Of a stretch of 46,478 nucleotides of DNA, positions 31,188 through 39,817 are shown one piece after another. Below the pieces are notes generated by a model. The model did no database searches. It was not told where the DNA came from and saw nothing but the letters and a program-made list of their open reading frames with translations. Position numbers and translations under genes: made by a program. The DNA is from an uncultured Gammaproteobacteria bacterium (GTDB lineage: Bacteria > Pseudomonadota > Gammaproteobacteria > Pseudomonadales > Pseudohongiellaceae), in the NCBI GenBank assembly GCA_903862645.1, contig CAIOZF010000031.1, positions 1-46,478 on the forward strand, read 5' to 3'. Within the stretch, counting starts at the first letter, position 1. Every line of letters begins with the position of its first letter.

Positions 31188-31927
31188 TCCTGGTCTCTGT
31201 TCGTGTTTGTGGCTGGGTGCCTAAATCCAAAAAACATATACATCGCGAGTAACGCGAAGGTCATCGTGAACCATTGTACTGCGTACGCCCGATGTTTCTC
31301 GGGCTGCATGTTGACGGTCTGCCAGTTGCTTTGCTCCAAGCCTGGCGACCCTTCCTGCAATCTTACTGTGTGGGGCGCCAGAGTCTGGCCCAACTCTTGA
31401 GCGATGGTCTCCATCTGAATACTTTGTATTACGCGGGGCCATTGCCCCTGTCCCTCTTCAGCAGTGTTGCTCAGCAGGAATGGGGCCTCCAGTGGCACAT
31501 AGACCGTTGCTGTTATGGAAACCTGTCCCTGGATTTCCTTGATATGCGGCAGAGTTTCGCGCGTTGCCCCCTGCGCAAGCCACCCTCTGTTGACCAGGAC
31601 TTTACTCCCGTCGCTCACTTGAAACGGAGAAAGGACTTCATATCCAACTCGACCTTGATGGGTTCTATTGTCGAGAAGATAGGTATGGGCATTGTCATAA
31701 CTACCGATAGCCTCGACTTTGAGGTATGCCAGCTCCGCCGACTGATCCCAATCAATTCTTTCAAGAGGTACTGCAGCTTCAGAACTTCTGCGCGCAAAAT
31801 CCTCCTGCATTCCAATCTTTTCCTGTTCTCTGTCAAGTTGCCAGACGCCCAGCCATAAAAGCAATGGCGTGAATGCCAGCGTAAACACGCTGAGCTTCCA
31901 GCCAGGGCGAAAATAGTGGATCGACAT
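31184..31927 (-). CDS. SURF1-family cytochrome oxidase assembly protein
   Basis: This inner-membrane factor helps insert heme A into subunit I, 247 residues. The N-terminal transmembrane helix carries the SURF1 mark LGVWQLDREQEK (about 26-37), and the C-terminal helix (AVQWFTMTFALLAMYMFFGF, about 218-237) begins with the family YAVQWF sequence. The periplasmic middle has 'TYLLDNRTHQGRVGYEVLSP' and 'VLVNRGWLAQG', also conserved. It is coupled to the thioredoxin-like gene downstream and diverges from the small DUF2909-like gene. Confidence 0.93.
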   Translation of the reverse strand: MSIHYFRPGWKLSVFTLAFTPLLLWLGVWQLDREQEKIGMQEDFARRSSEAAVPLERIDWDQSAELAYLKVEAIGSYDNAHTYLLDNRTHQGRVGYEVLSPFQVSDGSKVLVNRGWLAQGATRETLPHIKEIQGQVSITATVYVPLEAPFLLSNTAEEGQGQWPRVIQSIQMETIAQELGQTLAPHTVRLQEGSPGLEQSNWQTVNMQPEKHRAYAVQWFTMTFALLAMYMFFGFRHPATNTNRDQE

Positions 31928-32059
31928 AGTAGTTACTCGTCAGCTCTTAAAGTGAAGTTCTGCAAACGTTAATCACTCTCGCGGGAAACGTGCGAGGTCT
32001 TGTTCTGTTCTCTTCGTCGTTTGCTATCATGCGCAAACTCTATTTACTCAGGTGTCACT

Positions 32060-32266
32060 ATGCTCAAGATAATAATTGTTCTGCTGCTCGTCGGTATTGT
32101 AGTCAGCCTGGCCTGCGGATTTGTGTTCTTCTATCAAGATAAGGGCAGATCAAAACGAGTGCTCTACGCATTAGGTGTCCGCATCACACTTGCAGTGCTA
32201 TTGATGTTGTGTGTGACGATTGGCCTGGTTACGGGGTCGTTAACGATTCAGGCTCCGTGGCTGTAA
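32060..32266 (+). CDS. DUF2909-like twin-transmembrane protein
   Basis: This 68-residue protein has two transmembrane helices (IIIVLLLVGIVVSLACGFVF and ITLAVLLMLCVTIGLVTGSL) joined by a basic loop (YQDKGRSKRVLYALGVR). I choose ATG 32060, with AGGTG upstream, over an open frame 20 codons longer. Small proteins of this kind occur beside subunit III genes in many gammaproteobacterial oxidase clusters. The role is unknown; an accessory or assembly function is inferred from linkage. It is on the strand opposite to the oxidase genes. Confidence 0.75.
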   Translation: MLKIIIVLLLVGIVVSLACGFVFFYQDKGRSKRVLYALGVRITLAVLLMLCVTIGLVTGSLTIQAPWL

Positions 32267-32313
32267 AGCTGTCGCGTGAAATAGTTTTTATTTGAGAGGT
32301 GGGCTTTGAAGCA

Positions 32314-32343
32314 CCGGCAGGCTTCCTGCGGGAAGCCCGCCGG
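32314..32343. terminator. Strong bidirectional hairpin after DUF2909-like gene and coxC
   Basis: CCGGCAGGCTTCC (32314-32326) pairs with GGAAGCCCGCCGG (32331-32343): 12 of 13 pairs around a TGCG tetraloop. It sits between the convergent stops at 32266 and 32362. There is no adjacent T-run on the minus strand, although an AT-rich stretch lies further out. Confidence 0.65.
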
Positions 32344-32361
32344 CCGGGCATACGAAGTAGA

Positions 32362-33288
32362 TCAGAGCAGGTATACGAAGAAGAACAAACCTACCCAAAC
32401 GACATCCACGAAGTGCCAATACCAGGAGGCCGCTTCAAAACCGAAATGGTCGTCAGGCTTGAAGTGGCCCTTGATAGATCTCGCCAGCATTACTGAAAGA
32501 ATGAAGGTACCGAGTGTCACATGGAAGCCGTGAAAACCTGTCAGCAGGAAGAACGTGGATCCGTATATTCCGGAGTCCAATGTAAGCCCGTAGTGGCCAT
32601 AGGCCTCGGTATATTCGATGACCTGGAACACAAGGAACAGGACCCCTAGCGCCACTGTGACCGACAGCCACTGTATCAGACCTCTCCGATTCTCGGCCTT
32701 GAGCGCGGTGTGCGCAAAATGCACGGTCACGCTGGAAGTCAACAGAATCAATGTATTCCAAAAGGGCAAATAGGCTGCGAAGAATCCTGGTGTCCATTCT
32801 TTAACATCCATGGCTTCATGCGGAGGTGTAAAGACGGCGTTGCTGGGGTTTTCAATCAGAGGCCAGACAGCCTGAAATTCTGGCCACAGAAACTCTCCAG
32901 TGGCACCTTTGCCTCCCTCACCGCCAAGCCAGGGCACTGCAAAGTTACGCACATAGAAAAGCGCGCCGAAAAACGCAGCGAAGAACATGACTTCGGAAAA
33001 GATGAACCACGCCATGCCCCAAACATAAGAACGTTTGAGTTGGTCGCTATTCATCCCCGCGTGGTTTTCACGAATAACGATGCTGAACCACTGAAACAAA
33101 ATGAAAGCGAGCAACAGGAAACCTGCTATCGCAATCAGGGTCGAAAACGTCGTGCCTTCCGACGCCTTAATGTTGTTGAGTACGCTGCCCAGTCCAAAGA
33201 CCGTTAGGATTAACCCAATCGATGCATAGATGGGTAGTTTGGTCTGTTCCGGGACGTAGTAAGTTTCGTGAGAGCCTGCGCTGGCCAT
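32362..33288 (-). CDS. coxC: Cytochrome c oxidase subunit III
   Basis: This 308-residue core subunit has seven transmembrane helices and supports proton uptake and stability of subunit I. Family sequences: 'WGMAWFIFSEVMFFAAFFGA' with the conserved Glu (about 92-111), 'FWNTLILLTSSVTVHFAHTA', 'FFLLTGFHGFHVTLGTFILS' and the C-terminal 'FEAASWYWHFVDVVWVGLFF'. All are intact. Cox11 lies upstream (35-base gap), so the transcription order is coxB-coxA-cox11-coxC. Confidence 0.96.
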   Translation of the reverse strand: MASAGSHETYYVPEQTKLPIYASIGLILTVFGLGSVLNNIKASEGTTFSTLIAIAGFLLLAFILFQWFSIVIRENHAGMNSDQLKRSYVWGMAWFIFSEVMFFAAFFGALFYVRNFAVPWLGGEGGKGATGEFLWPEFQAVWPLIENPSNAVFTPPHEAMDVKEWTPGFFAAYLPFWNTLILLTSSVTVHFAHTALKAENRRGLIQWLSVTVALGVLFLVFQVIEYTEAYGHYGLTLDSGIYGSTFFLLTGFHGFHVTLGTFILSVMLARSIKGHFKPDDHFGFEAASWYWHFVDVVWVGLFFFVYLL

Positions 33289-33323
33289 CTTTCAATCTCC
33301 AAGTGTGATCAATTCGGTTACTG

Positions 33324-33893
33324 CTATCTTGCTGTTACTTCCTGGGCAGACTTTGAAGAGTCTGTGACATCAAACAGGGAATAGGACAAGGTCAGTTTCG
33401 TTATCTTTTCTGGGATGTTTTCATCGACAAAAAACCTGATGGCCATATCGACTTCTTCACCGGGTTCCAATTTCTGCTCTGCAAAGCAAAAGCATTCCAG
33501 CTTTTTGAAATACTGTGCGGCCTCGTTAGGGGCGACGCTCGGGATAGCCTGACCAATCATGACGGCGTCAGTCGGGTTTTTGGCCCGGTAACTCACAATC
33601 CTCACTTCCCCGGGATGCACCTTGACCTGTGTGTCATTGGGATGAAACTCCCAGGCCATTCCCGCGCCGTTTTGCGCCATGAATTGGACGGTAATTTCAC
33701 GGTCACTCACAACCATGGGTTCGGCCTCTGCGACGGTGTACCGGCCTGACGTCTTGCCATTCAAGCCGGTGATGTCACAGATAACGTCGTACATCGGGAC
33801 CAGAGCAAAACCAAAGCCGAACATGCCGACAGCGGCAAGGAAGAGCTTGCGCACCAGTCTTTTCGTCGAGGAAGTCGGGCTTTGGTTTTTCAT
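33324..33893 (-). CDS. ctaG: Cytochrome c oxidase assembly protein Cox11 (CtaG)
   Basis: This copper chaperone supplies CuB of subunit I, 189 residues. I start at ATG 33893, which has AAGGAC about 6 bases upstream, rather than the ATG at 33911. It has one N-terminal transmembrane helix (FLAAVGMFGFGFALVPMYDV) and an Ig-like periplasmic domain with the copper motif KLECFCFAEQ (about 124-133). It sits directly between coxA and coxC, the usual arrangement. Confidence 0.95.
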   Translation of the reverse strand: MKNQSPTSSTKRLVRKLFLAAVGMFGFGFALVPMYDVICDITGLNGKTSGRYTVAEAEPMVVSDREITVQFMAQNGAGMAWEFHPNDTQVKVHPGEVRIVSYRAKNPTDAVMIGQAIPSVAPNEAAQYFKKLECFCFAEQKLEPGEEVDMAIRFFVDENIPEKITKLTLSYSLFDVTDSSKSAQEVTAR

Positions 33894-33915
33894 GCTTTGT
33901 CCTTTTATCAACGTC

Positions 33916-35502
33916 TTATTGGTCGTGGATCAGTTTAGGATCGGGCGGAGTGGTGAAAGTGTGGTACGGAGCCGGAGACTCCAGTGTCCATTCCAGGCCT
34001 TGTGCGCCTTCCCAGACCTGGGCTGTCGCTTTCTTTCCACCTTTGATGCACTTGATCACCACCACCAACAGGATCAGTTGAGAGGCTCCGAACAGGAACC
34101 CTCCGATACTGGAAATCCAGTTGAAGTCCGCAAATTGCAGCGCGTAGTCCGGCACGCGACGTGGCATGCCGGCAAGACCAAGGAAATGTTGCGGGAAGAA
34201 CAGCACGTTCACGCCGATGAACGACATCCAGAAGTGCAGCTTGCCAAGGCGCTCGTCGTACATGTGGCCCGTCCATTTGGGCAGCCAGTAATAAGCAGCA
34301 GCCATGATGGAGAATATTGAACCCGGGACCAACACGTAGTGGAAGTGCGCTACGACGAAGTAGGTGTCGTGATACTGGAAGTCCGCTGGCGTGATCGCCA
34401 ACATCAGCCCTGTGAAGCCACCCATGGTAAAGAGCACTACGAAGGCAATTGCGAACAGCATCGGCGTTTCAAACGTCATCGAGCCACGGAACATGGTGGC
34501 AACCCAGTTGAACACTTTGACTCCTGTCGGGACGGCAATCAGCATGGTTGCATACATGAAGAACAGCTCGCCGGCGATTGGCATGCCGACTGTGAACATG
34601 TGGTGAGCCCATACGATAAAGGACAGGAACGCGATCGATGCGGTCGCATACACCATCGAGTCATAACCGAACAGTCGCTTTCTAGCAAAGGTCGGGATGA
34701 TCGCGGAGACGATACCGAAACCCGGTAAAATCATGATGTACACTTCAGGGTGCCCGAAGAACCAGAACACGTGCTGGAACAAAATGGGGTCACCACCGCC
34801 AGCAGCACTAAAGAAGCTGGTACCGAAGTGCACGTCAAACAGCATCATCGTCACCACTCCTGCCAGCACTGGCATTACCGCTATCAGCAGGTAAGCAGTG
34901 ATGAGCCAGGTCCATACGAACAGCGGCATCTTCATCAGCGTCATGCCTGGTGCGCGCATGTTCAGAATGGTTGCAATGATGTTGATTGAACCCATGATGG
35001 ACGACGCGCCCATTATGTGCACCGCGAAGATAAAGAACGTCACCGTCTCGGGAGCATAGGTCGTCGATAGCGGTGCGTAAAACGTCCAGCCAAAGTTGGG
35101 AGCGCCTGCGTCCATGAAAAGGGTTGATGTCAGCATCAGGAACGCAAATGGCAGAAGCCAGAAACTCCAGTTGTTCAGTCTTGGCAGAGCCATGTCCGGC
35201 GCCCCGATCATCATCGGGATAAGCCAGTTAGCCAGACCTACGAATGCCGGCATTACCGCACCGAACACCATGATCAGACCATGCATGGTCGTCATCTGGT
35301 TGAAGAAACTAGGCTCTACCAACTGTAGACCCGGTTGAAATAGCTCGGCCCTGATTACCATGGCGAAAGTTCCGCCAAGCAGGAACATGGCAAAGCTGAA
35401 CCACAGGTAAAGAGATCCGATGTCCTTATGGTTGGTTGTATAAAACCACCGGGACAAACCCTTCGCTGGACCGTGATGATGATCGTCGTGTGCTGCGCTC
35501 AT
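33916..35502 (-). CDS. coxA: Cytochrome c oxidase subunit I
   Basis: This is the catalytic subunit holding low-spin heme and the heme-CuB center, 528 residues and 12 helices. CuB and heme ligands are visible: His in 'NQMTTMHGLIMVFGAVMPAF', the Tyr-His crosslink motif FFGHPEVYIMILPGFG (with the Glu of A1-type oxidases), 'WAHHMFTVGM', and 'VVAHFHYVLVPG'. The D-channel Asp (LIPMMIGAPDMALPRLNNW) and K-channel Lys (VPTGVKVFNW) are present, so this is an A1-type proton pump. A1 enzymes normally use heme A, whose synthase is not encoded nearby. It lies 15 bases downstream of coxB. Confidence 0.97.
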   Translation of the reverse strand: MSAAHDDHHHGPAKGLSRWFYTTNHKDIGSLYLWFSFAMFLLGGTFAMVIRAELFQPGLQLVEPSFFNQMTTMHGLIMVFGAVMPAFVGLANWLIPMMIGAPDMALPRLNNWSFWLLPFAFLMLTSTLFMDAGAPNFGWTFYAPLSTTYAPETVTFFIFAVHIMGASSIMGSINIIATILNMRAPGMTLMKMPLFVWTWLITAYLLIAVMPVLAGVVTMMLFDVHFGTSFFSAAGGGDPILFQHVFWFFGHPEVYIMILPGFGIVSAIIPTFARKRLFGYDSMVYATASIAFLSFIVWAHHMFTVGMPIAGELFFMYATMLIAVPTGVKVFNWVATMFRGSMTFETPMLFAIAFVVLFTMGGFTGLMLAITPADFQYHDTYFVVAHFHYVLVPGSIFSIMAAAYYWLPKWTGHMYDERLGKLHFWMSFIGVNVLFFPQHFLGLAGMPRRVPDYALQFADFNWISSIGGFLFGASQLILLVVVIKCIKGGKKATAQVWEGAQGLEWTLESPAPYHTFTTPPDPKLIHDQ

Positions 35503-35517
35503 TTGTTCTACTGTCCT

Positions 35518-36666
35518 CTACTGTGCTTCTTGTAAAATTGTGGTCACATCAGCGGGCTGAACGAGATCACCCGTATTGTTGCCGAAGGAATTTCTGATGT
35601 AAGTGATGATCGCTGATAGTTCGACCGGGCTCAGCTGGCGACCGAAGGCAGCCATTGCTGTCCCTGGCACACCGTTGACAAGCAGACTAATATTCGCTTC
35701 TACATCACCATTTGCAACGGCGCTTCCAGCCAAAGCAGGGAATGCAGGTGGCAACCCGGTTCCACCGGTCTGGTGGCATGCGATACAGGTACGAGAGTAG
35801 ATCTCCTCGCCCTGTTGAAGCGCAGCGCTCATCGTCACGACGCTATTTGCCCCTTCACGGGCCGCTACAGCAGCCTGTTGCTGTTCAGCGTACCAAGCGT
35901 CGTATTCTTCCTGAGGCACTGCATGCACAACGATCGGCATAAAACCGTGTTGAATTCCGCAGAGTTCAGCGCACTGCCCACGATAGATGCCGGGCTCTTC
36001 CGCAATTGCCCAGGCTTCGTTGATGAAGCCTGGGACCGCATCTTTCTTGACGGCAAAAGCAGGCACCCACCATGCGTGGAGGACGTCGTTTGAAGTTATT
36101 AGAAAGCGCACTTTCTTGTTAACTGGAATGACCATGGGTTTATCCACCTCAAGAAGATAGTGCTCTCCCTTTGGCAGACTGTTGTCAATCTGGTCAGACG
36201 GGGTACTCAGGTTGCTATAGAAGAGCACTTCTTCTTCACTGGCATCCCCACGCATGTAGCGGTACTCCCAGCGCCATTGATAACCAGTCACCTGAATATC
36301 CAAATCTGACTCAGTTGAGTCGTAGGCTTCGGTCAGAACACGGGTTGCAGGGATAGCCATCAAAATCAGTATTATGAACGGAATAACGGTCCACATAATC
36401 TCAATCTTGGTGCTCTCATGGAAAGTGGCGGCAACCGCTCCCTTCGATTTGCGATGATTGATGATGGACCAGAGCATGGCTCCAAACACAACAACCCCGA
36501 TAGCCACACACCACCAGAGGATCTGCATATGAAGATCATAGGTATCTCTACTGATTTGGGTTACGCCTTGGGTCATGTTTAGTTCCCAGGCCGCCTGAAG
36601 GTTAGTGCTAAGCGTCATCAACGCAGCAACCACCAGGCCTAACCACAGCTTTGCTTTAGACAACAT
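35518..36666 (-). CDS. coxB: Cytochrome c oxidase subunit II with fused cytochrome c domain
   Basis: This subunit carries CuA, the electron entry site, and has a C-terminal cytochrome c, making the enzyme caa3-like. It has 382 residues from ATG 36666, which has a GGAG about 10 bases upstream. Upstream in-frame codons (36681, 36726) are less likely. Signal peptide (to NLQA), two transmembrane helices (about 50-70 and 90-110), and a cupredoxin domain with ligands in DVLHAWWVPAF and CAELCGIQHGFMP (about 198-250). Then a helical linker rich in Gln and Ala and a cytochrome c with CIACH (about 298) and a Met ligand near GTAMAAFG. First gene of the oxidase operon. Confidence 0.96.
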   Translation of the reverse strand: MLSKAKLWLGLVVAALMTLSTNLQAAWELNMTQGVTQISRDTYDLHMQILWWCVAIGVVVFGAMLWSIINHRKSKGAVAATFHESTKIEIMWTVIPFIILILMAIPATRVLTEAYDSTESDLDIQVTGYQWRWEYRYMRGDASEEEVLFYSNLSTPSDQIDNSLPKGEHYLLEVDKPMVIPVNKKVRFLITSNDVLHAWWVPAFAVKKDAVPGFINEAWAIAEEPGIYRGQCAELCGIQHGFMPIVVHAVPQEEYDAWYAEQQQAAVAAREGANSVVTMSAALQQGEEIYSRTCIACHQTGGTGLPPAFPALAGSAVANGDVEANISLLVNGVPGTAMAAFGRQLSPVELSAIITYIRNSFGNNTGDLVQPADVTTILQEAQ

Positions 36667-36680
36667 TCGCCGTGTCTCCA

Positions 36681-36713
36681 TTAAATTTAGAATAAGGCAG
36701 AGTTTAAATTTAG
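36681..36713. repeat. Direct repeats TTAAATTTAG upstream of coxB
   Basis: Two exact 10-base copies start 23 bases apart, 15-47 bases upstream of the coxB ATG. Each contains the palindrome TAAATTTA. Spacing near two helical turns suggests a protein-binding pair, but they may also be chance in AT-rich DNA. Confidence 0.4.
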
Positions 36714-36725
36714 TAGTTATTTTCA

Positions 36726-36752
36726 TGCCGTCTCATTTTCTGAGTGACGGCA
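36726..36752. promoter_or_regulatory. Inverted repeat in coxB leader
   Basis: TGCCGTC (36726-36732) and GACGGCA (36746-36752) form a 7-bp stem, and inner TCA/TGA can extend pairing within the loop. On the minus strand it would fold in the oxidase leader about 60 bases before coxB. It could be an operator or an attenuator-like structure. Confidence 0.35.
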
Positions 36753-36994
36753 GCTAAGATTACAGTGACGATCTGATTTAAGCCTGAAGGTGGTCTGATG
36801 AACCAACCCCATTATTCCATCTGAGTGGATTTAAAGACAGGGATAAACAACCGAATTTCCGCATACAGCGAGCAGGATTTTCCCTGGAATGGCCAGCTAG
36901 AAAGCTCTCTGCTCAAAATCACGCGGGTGCAATAAAAGCCGGAGCATTATAGCAAGGCTTGAAATTAAAATGCCATCCTCAAATTGGTTTGGAG

Positions 36995-37008
36995 TTGACG
37001 TAAATCAA
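36995..37008. promoter_or_regulatory. FNR/Anr-type box
   Basis: TTGAC-GTAA-ATCAA matches the FNR/Anr consensus TTGAT-N4-ATCAA at 9 of 10 positions. It is about 330 bases upstream of coxB and 34 bases outside the prlC stop codon, so if functional it most likely acts on the oxidase operon. The distance is a weakness. Confidence 0.4.
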
Positions 37009-37041
37009 GGCATGCAGCGTCGATAGCAAGGATTTTTAGAG

Positions 37042-39099
37042 TCATTTCCAGGCCAGAAGCCCATCTTGGCGCAGAAGTGTTTCGATATTCGGCTCACGAC
37101 CCATGAAAGCGGTGAAAAGTTCCAAGGGGTCAGCACCTCCTCCTTTGGCGAGAAGTTGTTCCAGGAAACGTGCCCCGATTTTCGCGTTGAACACCCCGTA
37201 TTCAGCAAAGCGTGAGAACACATCCGCTGACAAAACTTCGGCCCATTTGTAGCTGTAATAACCGGCCGCATAACCGCCGGCGAAAATGTGCGAGAAACTG
37301 TTCTGGAAGCGATTGAACTTGGGGGTCGCATAGACGTAGGTCAGAGCTCGAACCCCCTCCATGACCTTTAGCACCTGATCATCACCCATCGGTCCGGACA
37401 ATTGGTGCAGCTCAAAGTCGAAAAGCGCAAACTCGAGCTGACGGACCGTTTTCATCCCCGCCTGAAAGTTTTTCGCCGCCAGCAGCTTATCAAGCAGCCC
37501 CTTTGGAAGACTCAGCCCCGTCTTGTGGTGCCTGGAAATAAGGTCTATTGCCTCCGGCTCCCAACACCAGTTTTCCATTAGCTGACTCGGCAGCTCAACT
37601 GCATCCCATGCCACACCATTGATGCCAGAGGAGCGCAGGTGCTTTTCACGGGTCAGCATGTGATGAAGCCCGTGACCAAATTCGTGGAACAGCGTCGTAA
37701 CCTCGTTATGAGTTAACAATGATGTGTCTGCGCCGGAGCCCTGAGCGAAATTGCAGACCAGATAAGCTACTGGAATCTGCATTGATTCATCAGCAAGTTG
37801 CCGCCGTGATCGACATTCCGCCATCCAAGCCCCTGATTTCTTCCCTTCGCGAGTAAACAGATCGAAGTAGAACCGCGCGATTACCCGGCCATCCTTGAGA
37901 ATATCAAACGCCTCAACTCCTTCGCACCACAGCTCCATTGCAGTGTTGGCGGCAACCTTGACGTCATACAGACGCCGGGCTATTTCGAAAAGTCCTTTCT
38001 TAACCTGATCCACGGGAAAGTATTGGCGCAACTCCTCTTGGGAGACATCGAAGCTTTTCTTGCGAAGCTTTTCACTGAAATAGGGAATGTCCCATGCCTC
38101 CAGCATCGGTTGGGCATGTTCGCGTGCCGCGAACTCACGGAGTTCTGCGTATTCAAGTCGCGCAGAAGGAACTGCCAGGTCTGCCAACTCCTTTAGGAAA
38201 TCGTTCACTCGGCTTACCGATCTTGCCATCTTCCTGGCCACAGAGACCTCTGCATAACTTGTAAACCCCAGCAACTCGGCCAATTGCGCTCTGCAGCTGA
38301 GAATTTCGTCTATGACACCCCTATTGTCCCAATCCACGCTTGCTGCGCTTTGATCGGAGGCTCGGGTGACATACGCCTGATAGATCTCTCTGCGCAACTC
38401 ACGGTCATCTGAATTGGTCATCACACTGATATAGCAGGGAGCATCAAGCGTTAGTATGAAGCCCTCAAGACCTTTCCGAGCGGCGAGATCAGCGGCATTT
38501 TTTTGTGCCGTCTCCGGCAAACCGCCCAACACAGCGATATCAGTGATGTGCTTACTCCAGGCCATAGTAGCGTCTAGGACGTTGTTGCTGAATCTATTGG
38601 AGAGATTGCTAAGACGAGTTTCAATCTCAGCAAACTGCTTCTGCTTTTCCTCATTCAGGTCTACACCAGCCAACCGAAATTCAAGCAGGTAGTCACGCAG
38701 AATCTTGCGCTGCGAGTGGTCAAACTGCAATTCCTCGGCCCTTGAGGACAGACTCTGCACCGCCTCAAACAATGCCCGATTCTGCCCCAAAAAGGTGTAG
38801 TACTCTGTAATCTTAGGCTGACAAATGTTGTAGGCCCGGCGGATTTCGGGCGTATTGCGGACCGCGTTCAGATGGCTCACGGTAGACCAGACTTTACTGA
38901 GACGATCCTCAATCTCATCAAGTGGCGCCATAAGGCTTTGCCAGCTGGGGGCACTCCTGTTCTGTTTTAGCTCAATTATCCCTATGACTCGTTGCTTGTT
39001 TTCATCAAGCACAACACTGACAGCCGGCTCTATATGCTCTGCGCCAATTTCCGAAAAACGCGGTAATTCATCAAAGTTCAGCAGCGGGTTGGTCGTCAT
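37042..39099 (-). CDS. prlC: Oligopeptidase A (M3 metallopeptidase)
   Basis: This cytoplasmic zinc endopeptidase degrades short peptides, including cleaved signal peptides, 685 residues from ATG 39099. The open frame extends 60 codons upstream into the divergent intergenic region, and that part has no family similarity. The zinc motif is TTLFHEFGHGLHHML (HExxH, about residue 475), with the third ligand Glu in 'LPSQLMENWCWEPEAI'. The substrate-binding 'FAGGYAAGYYSYKWAEVLSA' lies near 605-624. Length is as in E. coli OpdA/PrlC. It diverges from the gamma carbonic anhydrase gene. Confidence 0.95.
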   Translation of the reverse strand: MTTNPLLNFDELPRFSEIGAEHIEPAVSVVLDENKQRVIGIIELKQNRSAPSWQSLMAPLDEIEDRLSKVWSTVSHLNAVRNTPEIRRAYNICQPKITEYYTFLGQNRALFEAVQSLSSRAEELQFDHSQRKILRDYLLEFRLAGVDLNEEKQKQFAEIETRLSNLSNRFSNNVLDATMAWSKHITDIAVLGGLPETAQKNAADLAARKGLEGFILTLDAPCYISVMTNSDDRELRREIYQAYVTRASDQSAASVDWDNRGVIDEILSCRAQLAELLGFTSYAEVSVARKMARSVSRVNDFLKELADLAVPSARLEYAELREFAAREHAQPMLEAWDIPYFSEKLRKKSFDVSQEELRQYFPVDQVKKGLFEIARRLYDVKVAANTAMELWCEGVEAFDILKDGRVIARFYFDLFTREGKKSGAWMAECRSRRQLADESMQIPVAYLVCNFAQGSGADTSLLTHNEVTTLFHEFGHGLHHMLTREKHLRSSGINGVAWDAVELPSQLMENWCWEPEAIDLISRHHKTGLSLPKGLLDKLLAAKNFQAGMKTVRQLEFALFDFELHQLSGPMGDDQVLKVMEGVRALTYVYATPKFNRFQNSFSHIFAGGYAAGYYSYKWAEVLSADVFSRFAEYGVFNAKIGARFLEQLLAKGGGADPLELFTAFMGREPNIETLLRQDGLLAWK

Positions 39100-39250
39100 A
39101 GGAGCTCTTCCGGGAATCGAATTTAGTTGCACTTGTCGGCGCGTCGGTGTTTTTCCATGTACGGCTGGGCCGACGCCGGCTGGGCTGTATACTACTGCAA
39201 GGCAGGGTAGAATTCCCGACTCCGACGACAGAAAACCATCGAGAATCAGC

Positions 39251-39790
39251 ATGGCAATACGCGCTTTTGAACACCACACTCCCGAAATTGATGAGTCGGT
39301 TTTTATCGATCCCAGTGCTGTGGTGATCGGAGACGTGATCCTTGGTCACGACAGCTCGGTCTGGCCATTAGCAGTGATCAGAGGGGATATCCACAAGATC
39401 AGGATAGGGAGCCGCTGTAGCATCCAGGACGGAACAGTGATTCATGTCACCCACGATGGCCCGTTTAATCCCGGAGGATTTCCCACGCTGATAGGCAGTG
39501 AGGTAACTGTGGGCCACAAAGTCATGCTGCATGGCTGTGTCGTCGGCGATCGCGTACTGATCGGGATGGGCGCCATTTTGATGGATGGCGTTACTGTGGA
39601 ATCCGATGTCGTTATTGGGGGAGGGAGCATAGTGCCTCCCGGGAAGACGCTGGTCAGCGGCTACCTGTATGTTGGTGCTCCGATAAAACAGGTAAGAAAA
39701 CTCACGGAAAAGGAACTTGAGTATTTCAGCTATTCGGCTGGCAAATACGTGGAATTAAAGAATCGCCACCGGAAGGCGCTGGAAATCTGA
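39251..39790 (+). CDS. Gamma carbonic anhydrase family protein (YrdA-like)
   Basis: This 179-residue trimeric left-handed beta-helix protein is built of hexapeptide repeats (for example VIGDVILGHDSSVWPLAVIR, about 24-43). Putative zinc His ligands are in HVTHDG (about 66-69) and VGHKVMLHGC (about 88-96), with IQDGTVIH between. Carbonic anhydrase activity is known only for some family members. ATG 39251 is preceded by GAGAA; an in-frame open stretch of about 130 codons upstream overlaps prlC and is rejected. In E. coli this gene (yrdA) is also close to aroE, and here aroE converges on it. Confidence 0.9.
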   Translation: MAIRAFEHHTPEIDESVFIDPSAVVIGDVILGHDSSVWPLAVIRGDIHKIRIGSRCSIQDGTVIHVTHDGPFNPGGFPTLIGSEVTVGHKVMLHGCVVGDRVLIGMGAILMDGVTVESDVVIGGGSIVPPGKTLVSGYLYVGAPIKQVRKLTEKELEYFSYSAGKYVELKNRHRKALEI

Positions 39791-39817
39791 GCCAGGATAC
39801 CACCAGCTCTGGATTGG

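Larger units (their letters stand above)
36667..37041. other. Long leader/promoter region of the cytochrome oxidase operon
   Basis: This 375-base non-coding stretch lies upstream of coxB and after the prlC stop. It contains two exact direct repeats TTAAATTTAG (36681-36690, 36704-36713), an inverted repeat TGCCGTC/GACGGCA (36726-36752), and an FNR-type dyad (36995-37008). Base composition is AT-rich near coxB. I see no convincing small gene. Confidence 0.5.
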
